The translations under genes were made by a program, and so were the position numbers. A stretch of DNA of 64,000 nucleotides from Pterobdella sp. o SKG-2022 (lineage: Eukaryota; Annelida; Clitellata; Hirudinida; Piscicolidae): positions 3,972,427 to 4,036,426 of the forward strand of contig OZ038322.1 in the NCBI GenBank assembly GCA_964035795.1, written 5' to 3'. Within the stretch, counting starts at the first letter, position 1, and each line of letters opens with the position of its first letter. The notes below the pieces were generated by a model. That model did no database searches, was not told the origin of the DNA, and saw only the letters and a program-made list of their open reading frames with translations. Shown piece by piece: positions 24,439 through 36,178 of the stretch.

Positions 24439-26567
24439 ATATGTCGTGTACAACCGGGAGTTATCGACAGAACTGACGAAGTTGTGGGACTTGGACACAA
24501 ACAGATGCAATCCACCGACTGATTATGAGCTAGATCTGCAAAGTAAGTGAATCTCAGTAACATTTTAAACATACTTTAAGAAATAAGATTTCAGAAACAT
24601 TAGAACTTCAGTTTTATACATACGTTGAGAACTTTTGGTAGCATTTTAGACATCTATCTCAAAAACAAGTTATAAGCATTTCAGTAGCAATTGAATATTA
24701 AAGTACTATTGTTAATGATTTTTGTTGAGACAGGTTATGTCACAAATTTGCAATGGGCCAACAGAGATCGTTCACATCGAAACCTTTTCAAATCCTTAAA
24801 TGAAGATGTCATCTTCTCTAAGCCTACTTATAAAGGTTCGTAGTTTCATAAAAATCGATCTGTAAAACAATAATTTTCAAAACTCAAAATTTTTGAACAA
24901 ATATTAAATGTGTTGAGATGGATGCTGCTAAATAGAACGATGATAGTTCTCATCATTATATGACAACATAGTTATAGTCAACATTCAAAAATCTTATGAA
25001 TCATAAATATTCCAGTAGGCATTTAGACTTTGAACGCACAAAGATTTATGACGAGAATGCTCTACTTTCCATAATAAAACACACAACCTTAAAATAAATG
25101 CACTCACGTGTATCTAACTTTTCATTTCAAGCTTTCAAGAAACTTTTGGACAATTACTCACCAAGCACAAACACATTGGAGGCATACTCAACCGAAGAAC
25201 AAACAGAAATCGATGAGTTTTTGAGCCTTCTTATCGAAACTAACATCATAAAGGTTCACTAGTTACCCATTTGAGTTCATTCATAGCATAAACGTTTGTC
25301 AATTTATTCGTTTAAATTTTTCAATTCTAATAAAGGTCTAATTCATATTCATTAGTTTCTATTTTTAAATTCCAATAAACACTATGACTCACATTAATTC
25401 AAGGAATCTATTTTTAGGAGGTACACAGGTTCTTGAAACGAAAGAACAAAATTAGAGGGTCACTGAACGACTTCAAACATAAGCTCAAAGACCTTTGGTT
25501 CACCCTGTACAAACGAACGCGCCAAGATCGGTTAGTTAGTATCTATGTTTTTGTAATAACTGAAGCATTTGATTTCAATTCGCTAATAATAATGTACTAG
25601 AAAGAAGCTCGAAGTTTTTTGTAAGCAGAACTTGATAAAGCTTATTTAACAAAAATTTTTGTATTCAATACAATTGTCATATTGGTACTAATGATAGCAA
25701 AAGTAGTATCTTAGAAATATTGGGATAACAGAGGTTCAAACAATAAAAAAAATAATAAGAATGATTTTATTAATCTTTTATTTGTTAAGGAATGAAGCCT
25801 TTCAGGAAATCTTTAGCAAATATCAATTTTGATGGTTTGTTGTATTTCATTGTTAGTATTTTAGTTTTCAAATCAATAGGAGCCTGCAGTATTAAACCAC
25901 TCAAAAAGTTAAAACCTTAAGAAGTTTGCTTAAGTAGTTTTGATTGATGATTACTTTTTGTAAGATTATATTTTTTTAGCTAATTGCTTAATTTTTGATG
26001 AAATATTCAACCATGTATTGATTCATTGATCAAAACCATCAAATACCACTCACACGCACACACACTGAAACCACACACACAACAGCAATGTGAACTCGTG
26101 CGCTTTTGAACATGTGTTTGTGGGTGAACGTAGAGACAGGGATGTGCTTGGCTTCCACAATTGGATACAGACCTACCTTGAAGAGAAGAAAGGAAACTTA
26201 AACTACAAGGGCTATTTTAGAAGAGGAACGGTAAGAAGGAATTCCTTGATAAACAGATAACTTTTAATCTTTTATTTATATATAAATGTTGACTATGGTT
26301 GAAACCCCCGTACAGACCGAGGACACGGAAACCCAACCTCGACTGTTGTCATTCCAAATAACTTGGAGCAGGAACTTCGGGAAAGGCATATCCACCATGT
26401 TTGTGGGAACCAGTCCTGAATTTGAAATCGGCATGTACACATTAGTGCATCTGATGGACTTTCGAACGCCCCCTAGCGTCCGCGTCAAAATCTATCCAAT
26501 TGAAGTGGTAACCTTCAAACATTCTAACAACATAGGCACCGCTTATCCCAAGTCTTTATCCTCGTAA
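24439..26567 (+). CDS. ENDOU: EndoU-family (XendoU-like) poly(U)-specific endoribonuclease, 5' exon(s) not found
   Basis: Exons in phase: 24439-24542, 24734-24835, 25132-25253, 25418-25530, 26086-26230 and 26316-26567 (TAA). The protein reads [81 protein letters not shown] and [16 protein letters not shown]. The two catalytic histidines (in FEHVF and GFHNW) and the lysine (in NYKGY) of the XendoU fold are present, so the enzyme should be active: it cleaves single-stranded RNA at uridines and leaves 2',3'-cyclic phosphates. The start codon and any signal peptide lie upstream and were not identified. A polyadenylation-like aataaa occurs near 26603. Confidence 0.92.
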
Positions 26568-27237
26568 AAAAGGATCTTTTGTGTATCTGGTTTGATGTGA
26601 GAATAAATATTTTTCAAACTTAATTTTCAACATATGTTTGACAGGTTCAAACAATTGGATATTCTTAATTAACATTAGTTTTTTTGAGATTTAAAATAGC
26701 ATTCAGACTCATCTTTATAGGATATTTTATTGACGAGTGGTATTATTGGGAAAAATCAAATTTATGTACAATTTTTTCTCCGTATAATATTGAAGTTAAA
26801 TAATTGATATTTTAAATGAGTTAATGAAAAAATCCAAAACATGAATTAGATCATCGAAACCAGAAAAACTAACGTTTGGGACAAAGATATAAATATGTAG
26901 TACATGTTTATCATACAAGCGTTCCTAATGCCGATAAAACCACTAGATGATGTAAGATTTTTATACTATGAGCTCAGTGAATTTAGTTAAATAATGTTGA
27001 GAGTTCATTTATTTCATTCTTTGTCATGACTGATTTCAAGTTTCCAGCATTATACACCCCCTTCAAAAACAATCAACTTCCTTCCTAATGAAATTTTCAT
27101 TTTTTTTCAAATATGTTAATGAATAACTTTTATAGCTATTTATATAAAGTTCTGGTGTAATAGTTATCTTATATCACATTAGTTATTGATATAAATGGAA
27201 TATATTTCAAACAATTTAAAAAATACAACTTTGAACA
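26568..27237. other. Intergenic region, convergent 3' ends
   Basis: AT-rich spacer between the EndoU stop and the stop of the unrecognised minus-strand gene. Apart from 3' UTR sequence, nothing is recognised. Confidence 0.4.
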
Positions 27238-28588
27238 CTAGCCCTCAAGCTTCATATTCTCTGAATCTACTTGCTTGAACTTTTTCATTCTGTTCATCAT
27301 CTCATTCTTCTATGCTCTCTTTTTGAAATCTATCAAAATAATATATTGTGTTAAAACGCATACAATTTCTTGCTGTTTCAATTAACTCAAAATCTTCTTT
27401 ATTATTGTAACTTAGATTGTTTATATAAACAAAAAGTTGGAAATTTAAATTTCTATTCTAAAGAAACTTAATGAATATTCTCATTACAGAAAAATTCAAT
27501 ATCAATGCTACTCCAACAAAATGAGCCATAGAAACCTTTAAATCTCGGAAGACCAAGAGCAAAGTTGGCTTGCTTAATAGGTAACTAGAAAGGAACAAGT
27601 GCTTGAAACAGATGAGTCAGGAATTCCAGATAGGAGGTTTTGATGACTAGAGCGGGATTTTACATCGTCAATAACAACGTGTGGGTTACAAAACCGTTGA
27701 AAAAAATTCCTTGAGATTATTTTATTTGTTATTATTAATATTAAGGTTGTTTTTTTTATTATTCAAAATATAATGTTATGTTAACCAAATAAATCGTTTA
27801 TGTAACTGCACCAAAGAATATTTAAACAAATACTTATACTGTAGTTTTAAAAGACTAAAATATACTTTCTAGTTCTTTAACGTTGATCCTAGCGTTTAGG
27901 TCTTTCAACCCGTCACCATTCAGTGTTGTATTCCTATCGCAGTGATTTGTTTCTTGACTTATCATCTTCTTGAGGGCTTTCTGAGACTAAATAAGATTAG
28001 AATCGTATGTTAGGAGGTCAGTGAAGAGATTACAACAAAATTTAATGTAATGATTCAAGCTTTGAATCTCAATTTGCTTCTCTTTATCTTGCGAAAATTT
28101 TATATAAAAATTAATGTATAAAATGTTTCATCAAGCAAAAGATAATCATATGTTTTAAAATTTGTTTCAAACTTGTATAAAAATATTTGAGAAAATGAAT
28201 AGAAATTAAATGAAAACTTCTACAGTAATCAACATACCAAGTTGCAATGTGTTAACGCGGTATGATCATAATCGTGCAAAAACTAGAAGAGTTTGCTCTG
28301 ATAAGTATTTGACTGAAGCGGATCTTATAACAACGCCTAAGTTTCTATCATAACATGTTTTTCATATTCACATTTTTAAAGCTGATAATTACAATATAAA
28401 TAAAAAGAAAATTTTTAGTATGCTCACCTCAGCGGATTTCTCGTGTTTGTTCTCTATCATCATGATACAAAATCCAGCATTTTTCTAGTGTTTGATGTTT
28501 TTTTCCCAAAATCGGGGCAAATTGTTATAACTTAGAGAAATAAATCAACTAGAAACTTGCCTCAGCGAAATTTTGTCTAGTTTCTGAT
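27238..28588 (-). CDS. Unrecognised coiled-coil protein, C-terminal exons
   Basis: Four minus-strand exons join in phase 0 with consensus splice sites: 28557-28588, 28428-28485, ~27892-27985 and 27238-27309 (TAG). They encode a charged helical C-terminus: QKLDKISLRQ, then IMMIENKHEKSAE, then KALKKMISQETNHCD and GLKDLNARIN, then KNEMMNRMKKFKQVDSENMK. I do not recognise the family. The heptad-like spacing suggests a coiled coil. Upstream exons probably lie beyond 28588, but the region from 28.9 kb is LINE debris, so the 5' part is either distant or the gene is short. Chance joining of small open segments remains possible. Confidence 0.4.
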
Positions 28589-28989
28589 CTGAAAAATATT
28601 ATTAGGTAATACAAATACATGAAGGTTAGTACAATTATATTAATAATGAATTTATCTACTGAAAGTTGAAACTCTAACCTGTTGGATATATATATCATCA
28701 AATAATGTTTTCATTATTGAGCTCGAGTTTATTCAAAAAAAATTAAATAAACAATCAACTTTATGAACTTTCAACTAATATTTTATGCTTGAAATCTGCT
28801 TTTTAAGACTGCGTCATAAGTGAAACTTGAAAAAACACGTAAACCGCTTAATTTTAATAAAAATAATGAATTTCATATTTCAAGACATAGCTGGGACATA
28901 TTGAACTTGTGGGCGAGAAAAAGCTTTATCCTTATTATTATTATTGTTTTTTTTTAAACAGTTTACTTACTGGAATTGAAACTACTACC

Positions 28990-29690
28990 AGAGTCTTACC
29001 AAGACCCTAGAATAGTAGTCCGATGCTATTCATTTCGAGCCAACTCGTCTTATGATGTACGCCGTGCCCATGCGCTGTTTTCTGGATTTTATATATCTTT
29101 AGGCGAGCCAGAAAGCGTCGAAAGTTTGAGACCTAAATCTTTTTCTACTGTTCTCAGTGCACCCACAACTATTGGAACTACTTTTTTATTCATGTTTCAG
29201 CATCTTGATATCTCTGTTTGTAGATCACGGTACTTGCAAATTTTCTCAAGTTTTTTCGACACTGTGTTGGTGTCTGATGTCAATGAAATATCAATTAGAG
29301 TACACTTCCTTTTTTTTACATCTTTAACCGCTATGTCTAGTTTATTTGATTGTATACTTCTCTCTGTGTGTACTGGACTGTCCCATAATACAGTTAGTTC
29401 GTCTTTTTTCATCACTGGTTGGATTTCGTTTTTGTACCACTTATTTTTCACTTCAAATCCGTGTGTCTCACATATTGTCCAGTAGATAAATGTAGCGACT
29501 CTGTTGTGGCTCTATAGATACTCGTGCTTTGCCAGCAATGGGCATCCTGAAACTATGTGTGATATTGTTTCAGGGTGAGTTCTGTAAAGCCAAAAATTTG
29601 GATCAACGCTTTTTTTCAATATTTTATTAGATGTTAAAGATGATCCAGAGATCCATTCTAGAACAAGTCAAATCTCATCTAAATTTTTGA
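28990..29690 (-). pseudogene. Non-LTR retrotransposon fragment, C-terminal domain with PD-(D/E)xK-like endonuclease
   Basis: Minus-strand reading gives PETISHIVSGCPLLAKHEYL (a Cys/His cluster downstream of RT domains), then KNKWYKNEIQPVMKKDELTV and LWDSPVHTERSIQSNK, LDIAVKDVKKRKCTLIDISL, SKKLEKICKYRDLQTEI, and lastly KKVVPIVVGALRTVEKDLG. The D...LIDISL block corresponds to the restriction-like endonuclease region of R2/NeSL/HERO-type elements; the family consensus RPDI is here KLDI. Stops and frameshifts show it is inactive. The class-level call is an inference from motif order. Confidence 0.65.
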
Positions 29691-30089
29691 CTAAATATAA
29701 AAACCCTCCTTCCCAAACAATATCAACTGTTTCACTCAGCACCAAGCTCCAGAGTTTTTTTGTCGAGACAAGTTTTCACCTTACACCCTTTTATCTGAAT
29801 GTAAGCACTCTCATGTCATTTTGCAGCATTGGCATGGAGAAGTATATGTTGAGATATTCGTTTAAATCATAATATTTCAATGAATGGGCTATTTTCAAAA
29901 TGTTTTGTCAAAAGACAGAATACATATAAAAGATTTGAAGATAATTTTGGAGAAATATCTGCACAATTTATTAGTAATAGATTTAGATGATAGGAGTATC
30001 TGGAATAAAGTAGTCTTACATGTCAGTGAAAAGAAGGGTTTGGAGTTGGAGAAAGTTGTGTATAAAAGAAAGTTCTCTATCTATTCATC

Positions 30090-31060
30090 TATCTGTTTAC
30101 AAGAGTTCAATCTTAGAATGGTATAAGAGTTATTTAAATAATAGGTGTTTTGTATTACTAATAATAGTGCTAAGACTAATTATTACTGGCATGCCACAAG
30201 GTTCTGTATTCCCCTTCAGAGAGATTTGAGAGCCTTGGTGTTTTCTTCCTTTTCTATATTTTTTTGTTAGTAGTCTTATTGCGAACTCAAACCTTCAATA
30301 TCAGCAATATACTGATGACAATGTTTTTGTCTCAACCATATGCAACTTAACACGAGTAAAACTGATATGAAAAAATTCGGCACACCTAACAAACTCAAAG
30401 TTGCCAAAAATTTGAACAGTGTCTATGACATCTCCTTCCACAGTTCTTTGAAAACTCTTGGTGTATTTCTTGATTCTAACCTCATCTTCTTAAATCACAT
30501 CAACTTTACAAAAACTTGCAATTACCACCTACATGTCATTTCTCACTTCCGTGCATTTTTTACTGATGAAATGGCCAGCGACCTAGTTCAATGCTTGGTA
30601 CTCAATTGCATTGATTAATGCGACTCGGCTCTCTACGGAGTGGCAAACCTTCAGCTCAAAAGACTGCAAAAAATATTCAATAAAAGAGCCACAATAACAC
30701 TCAAGTGCAATGTCAGAAACCACTATCAAGCCCTTTTAAGAATAATCTTCAACGTCTTCACTGGCTTCCAGTCAAGCAACGCATAATTTTAGAAACTGCT
30801 CTACTACCTTTTAACTCTCTTAAACTATTCTCTTTATTTTATTTTTTCTTTTTTTTAAAAACTGAAAACCAACAAAAAATTCTTTGCTTTTCAGAAGCAA
30901 TTCTTCTATCAAATTAACCCACAAACAACAAGATTTCCAGTCGAGCCTTCCGACATTCATCATTCAAGGTCTGGAACTCACTGCCACAACATCTAAGAAA
31001 CTGCAATAATTTTACTATTTTTAAAAAACTTGAAATCCCATTTGTTGGAAACTGCTTTTG
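30090..31060 (+). pseudogene. L2/CR1-like LINE fragment
   Basis: Broken frames give, in order, WYKSYLNNRCFV, GMPQGSVFP, a TDDN remnant of the YADD box (~30315), LNTSKTDMKKFGTP, LGVFLDSNLIFLNHIN, then KRLQKIFNKRA-like and RLHWLPVKQRI segments and FRHSSFKVWNSLPQHL near 30960. The order is that of a CR1/L2 reverse transcriptase. Many indels. Confidence 0.7.
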
Positions 31061-31108
31061 ATTCTGACAATATTTAAGCCGCTTTAATATTACCACTTTA
31101 ATACTTAC

Positions 31109-32290
31109 ATGTCAAATCTATCAAAGGTCTTTCATAATATGATTCAAGAAGCAATTTCCAAAATGACTGGCGCTAAAGCATCTGGGCCATCTGGAGTTTT
31201 GGCTGAAATGTCGAAAGCTTCTGGTAGCTGTGGTATTCGCATACTACGTGATCTAGTCGATGTTATCAAATCTCAAAACAGCCTTTTAACTGAATGGCGT
31301 TACAGTTACATAGTTAACCTCTATAAAGGAAAAGGCGATGCTTTAATTTGTACCAGCTATAGAGGTTTAAATTAATCGATAATGTTATGAAATTTGTTGA
31401 ACGTGTTGTAGAAGCACTCATCAAGAAAAAACTCAGCATAGTCTAGACGTAGCACCACTGATGCACTTTTTATCATTCGACAATTGCAAGGGAAGTACTT
31501 GGCTGTTAAAAAACCACTGTCCATGGCTTTTATTGATTTAGAAAAAACATTTGTGCCAAGAAGGTTTATTTGGTGGGCTATGCGCGAACTTCGAATTGAA
31601 GAGTGGTTGGTATATTTTGTTCAGACTATGTAATGGGAAAAGTATGGTGAAGGTTGGTGATGGTTATAGCGAGAAGTTTGATTTTGGTGGGAAGCAGAGC
31701 TATGTTCTAAGCCAACTTCTGTTCATTATTGTACTCAAAGCTAATTCAATGGAATTTCGAAAAGATGCACAATGGGAACTTTTGTACGCCGACGACCTGG
31801 TTATTATTTAGATAGAATAGAGGATTTTGTTGAAAAGTTGAACATGTGGATAAAAGCCTTGAAAATGAAGAGATCAAAAGTAAAAATGCAAAAAACCAAA
31901 ATTTATAGCTGGTTGCAATCTTGATTTTCTTAAAAAAATGTGGTAAATATCCATGTGGTGTTTGTTTCAATGGTGTGGACTTCAATACTATTTTTTGTAA
32001 TGGTTGTAAATGTTTGATTCATAAAAAATGTAGTGGTAAGAAAGGTGAATTGAAAAATTTTTTTTCAAATGTGCTCGGTGCTTAGGTACTGCTAGGCTGG
32101 TTGATGGAGGAAAGTTCACAGAAGTACAGCTGGGTAACGATAAACTTGAGGTTGTTACCGACTTCTGTTTATTTAGGTGACATATTATCTGCTTGTGGTG
32201 GTTGTGAACTTTCTTCAATTATCAGAATTAAAAGTGCCTTGAGCAATACATATTATTACTGGTATTTTAAACAAGTTAAATATGAATAAC
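31109..32290 (+). pseudogene. RTE/jockey-like LINE reverse transcriptase fragment with C-terminal zinc finger
   Basis: Frames at 31109-31375, 31380-31550 (broken) and 31551-31811 give KMTGAKASGPSGVLAEMSKA, WRYSYIVNLYKGKGDALICT, RGLN, FVERVVEALIKKKLS, STTDALFIIRQLQGKYL, AFIDLEK.F, FGGKQSYVLSQLLFIIVL and LLYADDLVII. After it come a Cys-rich finger (PCGVCF, CNGCKCLIHKKCSG, FKCARCLG) and TEVQLGNDKLEVVTDFC. This order (RT, then PHD-like finger before the distal RT/thumb) recurs in a LINE family common in cnidarians and molluscs. Several frameshifts; inactive. Confidence 0.75.
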
Positions 32291-32499
32291 AATACAAAAT
32301 ATAAAAATATATTAAATAGATATTATAAATACTTTTTTAGTTTTTAAATTTTAAAAAACACTTCTGAAATTTGAGCAAAATCCAATTTACCAATAGCCTT
32401 TAAAAGAATGAAGATAATCAAAAAAATTATAAGCTTACAAAAAATTGCATCTTAAATCCTATGCAAAATAAATTTAAAATTTTTTATAAAATCGTCACG

Positions 32500-32760
32500 T
32501 TTTTTTGCGCTCAGCTTAGGATTCTCAAGAGTTTCTTATGTATTTTTCTAGCTGTCTTTCTTCTATTCTGACAACAGCAACAATGCTTTTTAGATCTCTG
32601 GCGAGGCAACTGGGAATTTCTATCAAAACACTTTTCCCTTAAGCTTTGGTGAGATAACAACCACCTAGCACGCAAAGACAACGCAAACCCTTATGGTCTT
32701 GGTTTGAAAGTAGCAACAACTGGAATTACACCTATTTGTCAAATAAGATAATTATGAGAA
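32500..32760 (-). pseudogene. Possible C-terminal tail of another retroelement
   Basis: Minus-strand reading gives GVIPVVATFKPRP, then KSVLIEIPS and DLKSIVAVVRIEERQLEKYI. The VIPV and ...R tail resembles the end of certain RT-encoded proteins, but matches are weak and frames are broken. Confidence 0.3.
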
Positions 32761-33138
32761 GACTAATTACACCCTCCCTATAAGCTATAAACATTGAATA
32801 TCTTAACATAATCAAAACTAACTAGTTACTTATGTAGTTTTTATCAATAAGTACGAATATTTACTTTTCTATTATAATATTTATTTCTATTATAATATTA
32901 ATTTTTATTTCTTGTTGTCAGTTTGAAAGAAGTTGTTTGAAGAGAATGTTGAACTTGAGATGAGAAAACGTTGCAAATCGATAATTAAAAAGTTCATTGT
33001 TTTCTAACGTTGTTTACGATGTTTCAAGGATGTTATTGAGTGAGACAAGACGATTCAAAATAAAACAAAAAATCAATAAATAAGTTATTTGGTTTTGCTA
33101 TAAATAACCCAGAAAAAAATGAAAATTCAGAATTCACT

Positions 33139-34664
33139 ATGAATACAATATTCATTTTGTGTGTTTTTACCACGTTGGCAAATTGCCAACAAACTGAAAT
33201 CTTCAACGATTTCTTCTTCCGAGATGAAGAAGCAGTAACCGGGCTTGTTGGACCTGACGAAACATGGATTGTGAGTGCTTTTTGATTCGAGTAGTGCTTC
33301 GTTTATTATTAAAGCCTGTTACATCCACTTGGGCATAAATCAGCGATAAATAGTCTATGTAAACCTGTTTTGAGCCTGCTTGGTGGTGGTGCTCCGAGTG
33401 TGCATCATGTCTATAAAATCTGTTTCAGTAGAAACCATGTTGTTTTGGAAGTTTCATTTCTCCTTTGGCGTTCAATTGAAAACTGTTCTAATTGTGAAAC
33501 CGAATTCTTTTCTTATAGCATGGCCAATCATTGCCAGCGCTTCTTCAAGGGGATATCTTGCTGGTGACAACGAGAAAGAAATTCATTGTTTAAGATGGTA
33601 TCGGTTCAGAAAATTTCCAGAATGCTTGTAAACTAGGTGCATAAAAACTGCCAGTTTTGTCCACATCTTGCTTTGTCATTTTCCAACATTTGGATCCATA
33701 TGGGAACATGGGTAAATACATGACTCATGCAGCTTGACCTTGATGTTGGCATGTGGCAGAAGTTTTTTTACAGTTTTCATGCTCTTAAGAGGGTTTTTTT
33801 GTTTAGCCAACTTTTAATATCCTTCTGAGCACCATCATCTGTACACAAAATGCTACTGAAATATGTGAACTAATCTAGGATGTTTTGCAAGCTTAATTAT
33901 AAACAACAGACCTTTCAACGTCGAGTGAATGACAAGGTGGATTTCTTTAGAAACTATTCTGAATATGAAAGAGGCTTTGGTGAGGTTGATGGCAGCTTTT
34001 GGCTAGGTATGTATCAATTTTTTCAAAACTCACTTGTAACATCAATGGCATTTTTAAACTGTTGCAATTGATAATTTTATTCTAATCATACAACAAATTT
34101 TTCCATACTTCGAACACCACTCTAATACACAGGACTCAAAAACTTACATCAACTGGCTCAAGAACCTACCGAGCTTTTGATCGTTCTCAAGGAATTCAAT
34201 GGAACAACTTACCATGCCAAGTACAGCAACTTCCAACTGGGCGACGCTGCATCCATGTACAATATCACTGTCAATGGGTATTCTGGAAACGCAGATATGA
34301 AAAATCATTTTTTGGTTAAAGTATATATTTAATCATGTTTTAGTTATCATGTACTTATTTTTTGTTTTATACAATATACCATATGTTCGCTAAAGGGAAT
34401 GCCATGGATTGGTGTGATGGTCAGAAGTTTAGCGCGAAAGACCGAGACAATGACGTCAATAAAGTAAAAAGAAATTGTGCTAAAAAATTCAAAGGTGGAT
34501 GGTGGTACAAAGCGTGCCACCATGCCAATCTTAATGGCCTGTACTTCAATGCTCCTGGCACACACAAATCATATGCTGATGGTATCAATTGGTATTATAA
34601 GACCAGATACCATAGATCTTTGATGGAAAGCAGAATGCTTGTCAAAAAGATAATTCTATCTTAA
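33139..34664 (+). CDS. Secreted fibrinogen-related domain (ficolin/tenascin-like) protein
   Basis: Exons in phase: 33139-33270 (ATG), 33910-34006, 34133-34320 and 34396-34664 (TAA). A hydrophobic signal peptide (MNTIFILCVFTTLANC) is followed by QQTEIFNDFFFRDE. The fibrinogen C-terminal fold is clear: TFQRRVNDKVDFFRNYSEYE, FGEVDGSFWLG, YSNFQLGDAASMYNITVNGY, KFSAKDRDNDVNKVKRNCAK, GGWWYKACHHANLNG and SYADGINWYYKTRYH. The Ca2+-binding DRDND loop and the distal cysteine pair are present. The usual first subdomain (Cys...SGVY.I) is missing. Family members are secreted lectin-like or adhesion proteins, often binding acetylated glycans in innate immunity. About 220 residues. Intron 1 contains an antisense RT remnant. 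Polyadenylation-like aataaa near 34692. Confidence 0.92.
33380..33875 (-). pseudogene. LINE reverse transcriptase 3' remnant inside fibrinogen-gene intron 1
   Basis: Reading the minus strand with frame changes gives YFSSILCTDDGAQKDIKSWL, KTVKKLLPHANIKVKLHESC, a K.DVDK-type region, MIGHAIRKEFGFTIRTVFN and MVSTETDFIDMMHTRS. The order fits the thumb/C-terminal part of a LINE polymerase (YLGS..., GH..R). It is antisense to the host gene. Confidence 0.6.
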
Positions 34665-34914
34665 AAATTTAATTAAAATTTTTTTGGTTGAATAAAATTT
34701 CTTTGCCGTATGTTACATCATCATTAAAACATTGAGTTGTAGTTTAGGAATTATAAAATTGAATATGTGATCAAATGCTAAAACAAAGAATTTGCAAGAT
34801 TTGTTCAAGTTTCTTAGAATAAAGTACATTTTATGAAAAATCATTTACTCAAATATTTTAGAGAGCACTTTGAAAGATGAACTTGAATATCCTAACAAAA
34901 ATATATGATATATG

Positions 34915-35073
34915 TAATGTAATGTAATGTAATGCGGCATATATAAAGGGCTTATAGATCAAAGTAGCGAAAAAACACTGTGGAACCGGTGCTAGTTGTC
35001 GGCCTACTCGGGACCAAATGCGGTTACTTTAGATAATTAGTCCAATGCTCTAACTCTGAGCTATACAGACCTA
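34915..35073 (-). mobile_element. tRNA-derived SINE copy
   Basis: On the minus strand: gtaggtctgtatagctcaga, gttagagcattggactaatt, atctaaagtaaccgcatttg, gtcccgagtaggccgacaac, tagcaccggttcca, then cgcttt and a tail read here as (taatg)n. Same order as the 13023 copy. It lies 250 bp after the fibrinogen-domain gene. Confidence 0.75.
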
Positions 35074-35074
35074 C

Positions 35075-36178
35075 AGTTTCTTGTGCACTAAACGACCAAT
35101 CGAGTAGCAAATTTTCTCCAGCTTTTTTGATTAGCTGCGATTCACTTGCATCCTTTCCATGACAGATTGACTATCTTCAAATCTTCTTGGGAAGCACAAA
35201 GCCATGTTGTTTTTCGGCGGCTTGTTCAGCTTCATTCGTCAGTGTTTTGTCGTTTTTATTTTTCGACTTTCATCAAATACGTTGAATATGAATATAAAGC
35301 GCCACAAATATTTTTTAATAATAAATATAATATTATATTAAATAAATTTTAAGGAAAGTTGTTCTTGTTTTTAAACTTCAAAAAAAACCTCTAAAATTTG
35401 ATAAGTTCACTCAGTGAAGTGACAGATAATTTTTAGAATTACACTACATTTTTCCAGAGATATACATATTCGGCTTTTGAAAATAACTTTAAGGATTTGA
35501 AAAGTTTATTTTTTTTTAATAAAAACCATCTTGCTAGTAATTCATTTTATTGGTGTAATATCAGATCACATATATTCCTGGAGCGACAGCACGTTAATGA
35601 AACCGATTTGGTATGCAGCATGCAAAAGTACAAAACAAATCTTTTTTTCTTCAATTGCATTGTTTTCATTTATGAAGAATAAATAGTCACGCCCAGACAA
35701 AGATACAAGCTGTAGTTACATTACTTATCTGAGTTAGGCTTCATCGATCAGATAAAAAAGTGCACTGAATGTGGTTTTGCTATTCTTTAATATAGAATTC
35801 TGTGCTTTTGGAGTTGTTGTTGTAAAGCGCCAATTTTCAAAGTCTCTTCCGACACTCCTTGAAGCGAGTACCGAAAGAAACTTATAGCTTTGAGTTGTTT
35901 GTGACTTTTAGTAAACAGTAAAAAAAAATCATGAATAGATTCTCGAAATGCTTTGTGGTCGAAAGCTTATGTGGGTTATCTTTTGGCAAGAAAGGATGCA
36001 AAAATGTCACACCTTTTTCAATTTGGCAATCTATTTTGATTGATTTTGAGTTTATAAATGTCAAAACCCAAAATTCCCCTAATAAGTTTCTTCTGTGAAG
36101 TTTCTACAATCGAAGTTTTAAATCTAAAATTTACTTTTAGGCACTTAAGAAGTAAAAACATCAACTGACCTGTTTAAT
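35075..36178. other. Intergenic region before ITFG1
   Basis: About 1.1 kb, AT-rich. A 60-codon minus-strand open segment at 35882-36064 has no recognisable motif. The 3' end should contain the ITFG1 promoter and 5' UTR. Confidence 0.4.

Noticed and set aside
35882..36064. 60-codon minus-strand ORF as a transposase piece
   Set aside because: No catalytic motif or terminal repeats could be found.
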